Source of the DNA: Collinsella aerofaciens
GTDB taxonomy: Bacteria; Actinomycetota; Coriobacteriia; Coriobacteriales; Coriobacteriaceae
Direction of reading: 5' to 3'
Assembly: GCA_905213725.1 (NCBI GenBank)
Contig: CAJMJM010000057.1
Coordinates: forward strand, 1-11,245
DNA: 11,245 nt
Below the pieces are notes generated by a model. The model had not been told where the DNA came from and did not search any database. It saw only the letters and a list, made by a program, of their open reading frames with translations. This document shows, one piece after another, positions 1 to 5,044 of this stretch. How positions within the stretch are numbered: position 1 is the stretch's first letter; every line of letters starts with the position of its first letter. The position numbers and the translations under genes were made by a program.

Positions 1-2
1 TT

Positions 3-131
3 GAGAGCGATTTTCTTCCTGTAGTCGTCTATGGCGAGAGCATTTTGATTCTTGATTTCTTTAACGGCGATAAGTCTGCTACGTATCGTTTTGAGGTCGG
101 TTCGGGCGACATGTCGTTTGATCCGGAGTGA
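3..131 (+). CDS. C-terminal fragment of an unrecognised protein
   Basis: An open frame enters from the left edge and ends at the TGA at 129-131, giving 42 residues. The visible end includes LPVVVYGESILILDFFNGDK and closes with MSFDPE. The alternating hydrophobic and polar residues suggest beta strands. The other two plus-strand frames stop within the first 60 bases, and a strong terminator lies 47 bases after the stop, which supports a real gene end. No motif identifies the family, so no function is offered. Confidence 0.5.
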   Translation, partial: ESDFLPVVVYGESILILDFFNGDKSATYRFEVGSGDMSFDPE

Positions 132-178
132 CATGCGGTTTTCGGAGATCGGTACATATAGGCATGCTCTTTGATGGA

Positions 179-217
179 GGCGCCGGAGCCGTGACGGGCT
201 TCGGCGCCTTTGCCTTT
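179..217 (+). terminator. Rho-independent terminator of the upstream gene
   Basis: A 12-bp stem (179-190 with 197-208, one G-T wobble) closes a 6-base loop GTGACG. The GC-rich stem GGCGCCGGAGCC is followed by the T-rich tail TTTGCCTTT. It sits 47 bases after the stop of the upstream gene and ends only about 12 bases before the elp3 start, so elp3 probably has its own promoter at the tail of this element. Confidence 0.75.
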
Positions 218-229
218 ACAATGGGGACA
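217..229 (+). promoter_or_regulatory. Candidate -10 box giving a leaderless elp3 mRNA
   Basis: TACAAT at 217-222 differs from the TATAAT consensus by one base. Six bases separate it from A229, the first base of the elp3 start codon, so transcription from this box would begin at or next to the ATG. The -35 position would fall in the terminator stem and no good -35 hexamer is visible. Leaderless mRNAs are common in actinobacteria; the assignment here is inference. Confidence 0.4.
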
Positions 230-2136
230 TGGAACAGATTATCTTGAACATACTCGAGGCTCTGCGTCGCGGCGAGACCGTGGACGACAAAGCGCTCGTC
301 AAACTGATACATGCCGAGGCGCGCCGTGAGGGTGCCGACAAACGCGATTTGGCCAAGCGCCGTCTGCTGCCGTTCTACCAGCGGGTTAAACGTGAGGAGC
401 CGGTTCGGTGGGCTGCGTGGAATGTCGATTCCGATCTGGAGCGTCAACTGCTGCAGGTCCTGCGTATGAAGCCGCGCCGAACGGCCTCGGGCGTGGCGAC
501 CATTACCGTCATTTCCAAGCCCTGGCCATGCTCGGGCGATTGCCTGTTTTGCCCCAACGATCTGCGCATGCCCAAAAGCTATCTGCACGCCGAGCCGGCG
601 TGCGCCCGTGCGGAGCAAAACTGCTTCGACCCGTATCTGCAGGTGAGCGCTCGTCTGACTGCGCTTTCGCAGATGGGACATGCGACCGACAAGATAGAGC
701 TCATTGTGCTCGGCGGTACCTGGAGCGACTATCCGGAAGGCTATCAGACGTGGTTTATGTCGGAGCTTTTCCGTGCGCTCAATGACGATGCCGTCGCCGG
801 TGTGGCGGCAAACCCCATGTTGGCGCGTCCGGGCATCAGCCGTGCCGAGGCAGGGCGCCTGCTCGATGACGCTCCCGCCGATGCCCTGCCGCCGGTGGTA
901 ACAGAGCGCCGCGAGCGCTATCGGGCTGCCGGCATTGCGACCGACGAGGCCGAGCTTGCGAGCGGCGTTGCCGACGAGCAGGGGCGTGTGGATGCTGTCG
1001 TTGGTGGCTATAACCGCGCAGTGCGTCGTCTGTACGGCCCCGGTACGCCATGGGGCGAGGCTGCCGAGTGGCAGACGGAAACGATGGAGGAGCTTGAGCG
1101 TCAGCAGCGCATCAACGAGACGGCGAAGCATCGCGTGGTGGGGCTCGTTATCGAGACCCGCCCCGATGCCGTGACGCCACAGGCGCTCACGCTCATTCGT
1201 CGTCTGGGCTGCACCAAGATTCAGATGGGCATCCAGAGCCTCGACCAGCATTTGCTCGATATCAACGAGCGTCGCATTTCGGTGGCTCAGATCGAGCAGG
1301 CGTTTTCGCTTGCGCGCCTCTTTGGCTTTAAGATCCATGCGCATTTTATGCTCAACTTATTGGGCGCCACACCCGAGGGGGACAAGCGCGACTACGAGCG
1401 CTTTATGACCGAAGGGGCCTTTATGCCCGACGAGGTCAAGGTCTACCCGTGCGCGCTCATCGAGGGCTCGCGTCTGGTGGGCTGCTATGAGCGCGGCGAG
1501 TGGCGTCCCTATACCGAGGAAGAGCTGCTCGATGTGTTGGCCGACGACATCGTGGTGACGCCGGCGTTCTGCCGCATCAGTCGCATGATCCGCGACTTTA
1601 GCTCCGACGATATCATGGTGGGCAACAAGAAGCCCAACCTGCGTCAGCTCGTTGAAAACCGCTTGTCGGCTCGTGGGGAAGGCGCGACAGTGCGTGAGAT
1701 TCGCTATCGCGAGATTAGCACGGCGGGCGCCGACTTGCATGAGCTGACCCTTGACGAGGAAGTGGCGTACGAGACGCCGGTGACGCACGAGCGCTTTTTG
1801 CAGTGGGTGACGCCGCAGGGCAAGATCGCGGGCTTTTTGCGTCTGTCTCTGCCCGATCGTGCTTTTGTTGCCGCGCATGCGGATGAGTTGCCGACGACAC
1901 CGGACGAGGCGATGATTCGCGAGGTGCACGTGTATGGCATGGCGGCGCGCGTGGGAGATCAAGGCCAGGCAGCCCAGCACCATGGATTGGGGCGTTTGCT
2001 CGTAGAGCGTGCGTGCCATATTGCTCGGGACGCGGGCTATGCGCGCATCAACGTGATCAGCGCGATTGGCACACGCGAGTACTATCGCCATTTGGGTTTT
2101 TACGACCATGGACTCTATCTGCAAAAGGAGCTCTAG
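229..2136 (+). CDS. elp3: Bacterial Elp3-family tRNA uridine(34) modification enzyme (radical SAM + GNAT)
   Basis: The 635-residue protein resembles Elp3, which uses radical SAM chemistry and acetyl-CoA to place a carboxymethyl group on C5 of tRNA wobble uridine 34. The radical SAM motif is CSGDCLFCP, with Cys101, Cys105 and Cys108 in CxxxCxxC spacing. Further Elp3 signatures are LVIETRPD, the KIQMGIQSLD strand and KKPNLRQLVENRL. The C-terminal GNAT domain has the acetyl-CoA loop QHHGLG (583-588) and the typical ending YYRHLGF (618-624). Known single-chain Elp3 proteins are shorter; the extra length lies mostly in an Ala/Glu/Arg-rich segment at about residues 187-285, between the LGGTWSDYPEGYQ block and the ETRPD block. 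ATG at 229 is preferred because the nearby ATG at 221 leads to a stop after eight codons. There is no normal Shine-Dalgarno; GGGG lies 2 bases before the ATG. The stop abuts the next ATG, so the two genes are co-transcribed. Confidence 0.92.
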   Translation: MEQIILNILEALRRGETVDDKALVKLIHAEARREGADKRDLAKRRLLPFYQRVKREEPVRWAAWNVDSDLERQLLQVLRMKPRRTASGVATITVISKPWPCSGDCLFCPNDLRMPKSYLHAEPACARAEQNCFDPYLQVSARLTALSQMGHATDKIELIVLGGTWSDYPEGYQTWFMSELFRALNDDAVAGVAANPMLARPGISRAEAGRLLDDAPADALPPVVTERRERYRAAGIATDEAELASGVADEQGRVDAVVGGYNRAVRRLYGPGTPWGEAAEWQTETMEELERQQRINETAKHRVVGLVIETRPDAVTPQALTLIRRLGCTKIQMGIQSLDQHLLDINERRISVAQIEQAFSLARLFGFKIHAHFMLNLLGATPEGDKRDYERFMTEGAFMPDEVKVYPCALIEGSRLVGCYERGEWRPYTEEELLDVLADDIVVTPAFCRISRMIRDFSSDDIMVGNKKPNLRQLVENRLSARGEGATVREIRYREISTAGADLHELTLDEEVAYETPVTHERFLQWVTPQGKIAGFLRLSLPDRAFVAAHADELPTTPDEAMIREVHVYGMAARVGDQGQAAQHHGLGRLLVERACHIARDAGYARINVISAIGTREYYRHLGFYDHGLYLQKEL

Positions 2137-3012
2137 ATGAACAAGCCAAGTGTTTCTGCCGGCGTCGTTGCCGGCGTTGCTCTGGGAGCCGCGGCGCTTG
2201 GTGCGGCCGCCGTCGCTGTTCGCGCTGCCTGTCTGCAGGTTGCGCGAACCCGCAATGGGTTGGCGCGTGTGAAACGCGTGCACGATGAGGGCGGCGATGA
2301 GATTCGCGTGTTGGTGCAAGGCGGCGTCTACCAAAGCGCGAGCTATGTCGGTGAGCGTTGGGCCGAGCCCGTCTTTGCGTACTATCGTGCGTTTGACGAC
2401 GTGTTTGAGTCCGAGGATGCGATGCGCGACGCTTATGGTCACGGCATCGACCGTATGCTTATGCTGGGCGGCGGCGGGTTTGCCTATCCTAAATTCGCCC
2501 TGATGTCGCACGAGGGCTTGCGCATGGACGTCATCGAGTATGACGGAGAGATTACGCGCCTGGCGCGCCGTTGGTTCTATCTGGACGAGCTGGAGCGCAC
2601 GGTGGGCGACCGCTTGCGGGTGATTACTGCTGAGGCTCGCTCGTATCTGGGTGTGACGAGTGTGGGCCATCGTCGCTACGACGTGGTCGTGAGCGATTGC
2701 TTTGGCGGTGCCGAGCCCGTGCGCGAGCTGGCAACCGTTGAGGCGCTACGTCTGGTGCGGGGCAGCTTGAACCCGGACGGCATCTATGTGGCCAATATCG
2801 TGAGCGCGAACGAGGGGAGCGATGTGACGTTTCTGCGCGATTGCGCTGCCACGGCGCTCGAGGTGTTCGACCACGCTTGGGTGATTCCCTGCGGCGACGC
2901 GGAGTTCGGCGGCGAGGAAAACTACCTGCTCATTGCCAGCGACGGCGACTACGCCTTTGCCGAAGCCGTGCCCTTCGACACCGACTTCCTCGGCACTGCA
3001 CTCCACGACTAG
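2137..3012 (+). CDS. Membrane-anchored spermidine-synthase-like SAM-dependent protein
   Basis: This 291-residue protein starts with a hydrophobic Ala/Val/Gly segment at about residues 7-31, likely a membrane anchor or uncleaved signal. The rest resembles the Rossmann domain of spermidine synthases and related methyltransferases. The nucleotide loop is MLMLGGGGFAYP (108-118), followed by VIEYD with acidic Glu134 at the expected SAM-ribose position. YDVVVSDCFGG (181-191) stands where spermidine synthases carry their catalytic Asp. The polyamine-site pattern following that Asp in true spermidine synthases is not seen, so another acceptor substrate is likely. AAGGAG lies 6 bases before the ATG and overlaps the end of elp3, and there is no gap between the genes. 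Coupling with Elp3 suggests a shared role, for example in RNA modification or in supplying or using SAM products, but nothing in the sequence proves it. Confidence 0.75.
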   Translation: MNKPSVSAGVVAGVALGAAALGAAAVAVRAACLQVARTRNGLARVKRVHDEGGDEIRVLVQGGVYQSASYVGERWAEPVFAYYRAFDDVFESEDAMRDAYGHGIDRMLMLGGGGFAYPKFALMSHEGLRMDVIEYDGEITRLARRWFYLDELERTVGDRLRVITAEARSYLGVTSVGHRRYDVVVSDCFGGAEPVRELATVEALRLVRGSLNPDGIYVANIVSANEGSDVTFLRDCAATALEVFDHAWVIPCGDAEFGGEENYLLIASDGDYAFAEAVPFDTDFLGTALHD

Positions 3013-3043
3013 CATTGGGAGTAGTCAATTTGTGACGGGCTCT

Positions 3044-3060
3044 ATGGTTTTGTCAACCAT
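3044..3060. repeat. Short inverted repeat in the gap before the MFS gene
   Basis: ATGGTT (3044-3049) and AACCAT (3055-3060) form a 6-bp stem with a 5-base TTGTC loop, about 107 bases upstream of the transporter start. No T run follows, so it is a poor terminator. It could be a small operator for the transporter or chance. Nothing else is recognisable in the 154-base gap 3013-3166. Confidence 0.2.
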
Positions 3061-3166
3061 GCGCTTCATCTATTTTCAGCATGACGCATCTGGACGCCCG
3101 GTGCCAACTCGCTTCTTCTTCGGTTGATTCCGCCCGCTAGGCCAAAAATGTCATTGGAAGTGCCAA

Positions 3167-4366
3167 ATGAACAAGCAAGCCACTGCGCAGCTGCACATCT
3201 ATTCCGCCTTTTTCGTTCTCGCGGGATTTGTTTTAAATCGGGGAGTGTTTCTACTTTTCCTTGCGGATAAAGGAATGTCTGTCACGGAAATCGCGCTTTA
3301 TCAAGCCCTGTACAACATTGCAACGGTCGTCCTCGAGCTGCCAACAGGGCTGGTAGGCGATTTCTTTGGAAAGAAGTTCTCGATTCAAGTGGGCGTTCTG
3401 CTTCTTTTCTTCCATACGGCTGGCATGCTGTTGCTCTCAGGCCCCTTTCTCGTCGCGCTTTCCCTTGTTGAGGCACTCGCCTACTCCCTTCAATCGGGAT
3501 CCGAACAAGCACTTTTATATGAAATTGCCCGAAATGCCGGTCAAGGAGAGCGCTTCCTCACCATCAACGCTCGGCTGCTTGCCGCGCAATCAATCGCGAC
3601 GGGAGTGGCAATCGTACTTGGATCATTCATTGCCCAAGTATCTTGGAGTGCCCTCTACGTATGCGTTTCCGTTTTCTATCTCCTGCAGCTTTTCCTTCTG
3701 TATCCCATTGAGAGGATGGAAACGACCCATTCCAAAAACTCTGGGGAGGAAAGGTTTGACGTAGCCAAGATGTTCAGACGCGAAACCTGGTGCATTGGAG
3801 AATCAGCTTTTGCGGTGTTGCTTCTTCTAATCGGCACAAGCATGCTCGATGGATTCTATGGGAGTTATTACAACTTGAATCAGTTGGTATTCGACGCATT
3901 TGATGCTCCCGTCTCCATAATAGGAATCTTTTTCGGTGCATCCTATGCAGTAAATGCGACGGCCTACATTGCAGCAGATTTCTTCTCATCGCGTTTCGGG
4001 AAAAGAAATACCATGCTCGGCTCGATGCTAATCGAGGCCGGTCTTTTCATGATTCTTCCGTGGTTCGCTTCAAATCCGCTGTGTTTGTTTGGCCTTAGCA
4101 TGGTGCTTTGCTTTCTCCCAGAAGTGGTGTACATCACTTCGGAAAACTTAATCCAAGACGCGATAGCGGACGATCTCCGCGCGACGATCCTTTCCGTCGC
4201 ATCTCTGGTAAGGGCTCTCTTTTCCGCAATGTTTTTCTCCATATTTGGATATGTGTTGGGGTTATATCCCATTCAGATAGCGCTCGGTGTTATTGGCGCA
4301 ATCGCGATAGCAATTACCGCCGTTGTTTCTTTAAAAATGGTAGGAATACATGTCTCCAAGAATTGA
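3167..4366 (+). CDS. Major facilitator superfamily (MFS) transporter
   Basis: A 399-residue, strongly hydrophobic protein with roughly ten to twelve membrane segments. GLVGDFFGKKFS (about 61-72) matches MFS motif A in the loop between helices 2 and 3. A second, related loop DFFSSRFGKRNT (about 261-272) marks the C-terminal half, and a charged stretch ERMETTHSKNSGEERFD separates the halves. It is probably an inner-membrane proton-coupled exporter; the substrate cannot be read from the sequence. GGAAG sits 6 bases before the ATG. Base composition is clearly more AT-rich than the flanking genes: 28 of 60 bases are G or C in 4081-4140, against 42 of 60 in 1021-1080. Codons such as TTT, AAA and ATA are frequent, which suggests recent transfer. 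The last bases overlap the next small reading frame. Confidence 0.85.
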   Translation: MNKQATAQLHIYSAFFVLAGFVLNRGVFLLFLADKGMSVTEIALYQALYNIATVVLELPTGLVGDFFGKKFSIQVGVLLLFFHTAGMLLLSGPFLVALSLVEALAYSLQSGSEQALLYEIARNAGQGERFLTINARLLAAQSIATGVAIVLGSFIAQVSWSALYVCVSVFYLLQLFLLYPIERMETTHSKNSGEERFDVAKMFRRETWCIGESAFAVLLLLIGTSMLDGFYGSYYNLNQLVFDAFDAPVSIIGIFFGASYAVNATAYIAADFFSSRFGKRNTMLGSMLIEAGLFMILPWFASNPLCLFGLSMVLCFLPEVVYITSENLIQDAIADDLRATILSVASLVRALFSAMFFSIFGYVLGLYPIQIALGVIGAIAIAITAVVSLKMVGIHVSKN

Positions 4367-4569
4367 TATATCGATTGACGAGCTGCCCGAAGCGTCGAGC
4401 CTTCTTGATGGCTACGGGTGTACGCGTTAGCTTTGAATCGGTGGGCCTTAATGCCGAGGAATATCAGCGTTTTATCGATGCTTGCGGAATAGTAATGGTC
4501 TCGGGCGAAGATTGCTATATCTTACCAGGGATGAACCGTTTAATCCTGCCCCAGACTAGTGACTTATAA
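4350..4569 (+). pseudogene. Small unrecognised ORF, apparently split by a frameshift
   Basis: A frame opens at ATG 4350, inside the end of the MFS gene, behind AGGAA. It reads MSPRIDISIDELPEASSLLD and stops at TAG 4428-4430 after 26 codons. In the +1 frame, an ORF from ATG 4408 to TAA 4569 (53 codons) reads like a continuation, with FESVGLNAEEYQRFIDACG and EDCYILPGMNRLILP. Both halves have ordinary protein-like composition, and the second start has no Shine-Dalgarno. A single-base change near 4408-4427 would join them into a protein of about 70 residues, so I read this as one broken small gene co-transcribed with the transporter. Alternatives are two tiny overlapping genes or programmed frameshifting. 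I do not recognise the family. Confidence 0.35.
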
Positions 4570-4577
4570 TTGCGGCT

Positions 4578-4612
4578 TCCCGTCTACGTCTGCACTAGAC
4601 GTGGATGCGGGA
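4578..4612 (+). terminator. Long hairpin after the MFS/small-ORF unit, possible terminator
   Basis: The core stem ACGTCT (4586-4591) with AGACGT (4597-4602) closes a 5-base loop GCACT. It extends outward through wobble and Watson-Crick pairs to 4581/4607 and then, past a bulged C, to 4578/4611. It begins 8 bases after the stop at 4569, as a transcript end would. The tail is AACTTCCCCTT rather than a clean T run, so termination would be weak or the structure may have another role. Confidence 0.4.
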
Positions 4613-4916
4613 AACTTCCCCTTAATGCAATTCACAATATGTTTAAAACTCAGGTCGTGGAACGCGATGGGTTTTAGTTTTTTTGGTACTGCAGTCGGCA
4701 ATTTACTCTGCGGGTTTGGCACTATGAAGGAATTAGGCTTTTCCTGTAACGTTAAAATTACAACGATTGGTGGTTGCAGCTCTGCTTAGCAAATCTAATC
4801 CCTGAATATTAAGCACATTACGCGACAGGTGTACTTTACTGTTCTATCCCTTTTTGCCCGTAAAGACAGGGGGTCTTCTTCCGGTTACCTTTTGTTTTTG
4901 CAGGGGAGGGGCCATT
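4613..4916. other. AT-rich intergenic stretch without an assignable gene
   Basis: No convincing coding region is seen in about 300 bases. A GTG-started frame covering 4559-4789 runs through the hairpin, has no ribosome site and has an odd Cys/Gly/Phe composition, so it is not called. A 5-bp hairpin AAGAC/GTCTT lies at 4863-4877. TATCCCTTTTTGCCCG at 4845-4860 resembles the CTGTCCCTTTTTGGCGG of the repeat near 7590. The stretch ends in the strong Shine-Dalgarno of the next small ORF. Confidence 0.4.
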
Positions 4917-4985
4917 TTGACGGCTACTACATACGAGATTGATCTTATTTGCGGTCCATCGAAATCGTTGGACGACATTAAGTAG
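4917..4985 (+). CDS. 22-codon ORF behind a very strong ribosome binding site, possibly a truncated gene head
   Basis: TTG at 4917 starts a 22-residue frame, containing TATTYEIDLICGPSKS, that ends at TAG 4983-4985. AGGGGAGGGG at 4902-4911 is an excellent Shine-Dalgarno with 5-base spacing, better than that of most genes in this window. The peptide reads like the first beta strand of a folded protein and not like a leader. It stops just before the two direct repeats, which suggests that the rest of the gene was lost, perhaps by repeat insertion or recombination. It could also be a genuine small protein. No family is recognised. Confidence 0.3.
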   Translation: MTATTYEIDLICGPSKSLDDIK

Positions 4986-4994
4986 CTAAAATAG

Positions 4995-5044
4995 CCCCGT
5001 TCCAAAAAGACTGGTTAACAAACCCCGTCCCAAAAAGACTGGTC
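4995..5044. repeat. Two 22-nt direct repeats next to the helicase stop
   Basis: Copy 1 (4995-5016) and copy 2 (5023-5044) share CCCCGT-CCAAAAAGACTGGT and differ at two positions, with a 28-base period. Copy 2 ends at the base adjoining the TAA of the helicase gene. Read on the minus strand, each copy gives CCAGTCTTTTTGG, so a T run follows the helicase end, but no stem precedes it and a simple terminator is not supported. The core resembles the minus-strand CCAAAAAGGGACAGGT element on the other side of the helicase. Confidence 0.7.

Noticed and set aside
79..1344. 421-residue open frame on the minus strand opposite elp3
   Set aside because: It is an antisense shadow of a high-GC gene. The plus-strand frame encodes a full Elp3 with catalytic motifs, and the antisense product has no recognisable domain.
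1357..2670. 437-residue open frame on the minus strand
   Set aside because: It spans parts of elp3 and the next gene in antisense and is rich in His, Arg and Ala as expected for a shadow frame; no start site or motif supports it.
4559..4789. GTG-started 76-codon frame, or its ATG at 4724, with a C-terminal Cys/Ser/Thr-rich end that could recall a peptide precursor
   Set aside because: No Shine-Dalgarno, it runs through a strong hairpin, and no modification enzyme is nearby; the composition looks like noncoding AT-rich DNA.
4863..4877. Hairpin that might be a riboswitch or attenuator before the 22-codon ORF
   Set aside because: The stem is only 5 bp and no conserved riboswitch or T-box motif is visible.
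4995..5044. Start of a CRISPR array
   Set aside because: Only two 22-nt units with a 6-nt spacer and no cas genes; far too short a spacer for CRISPR.
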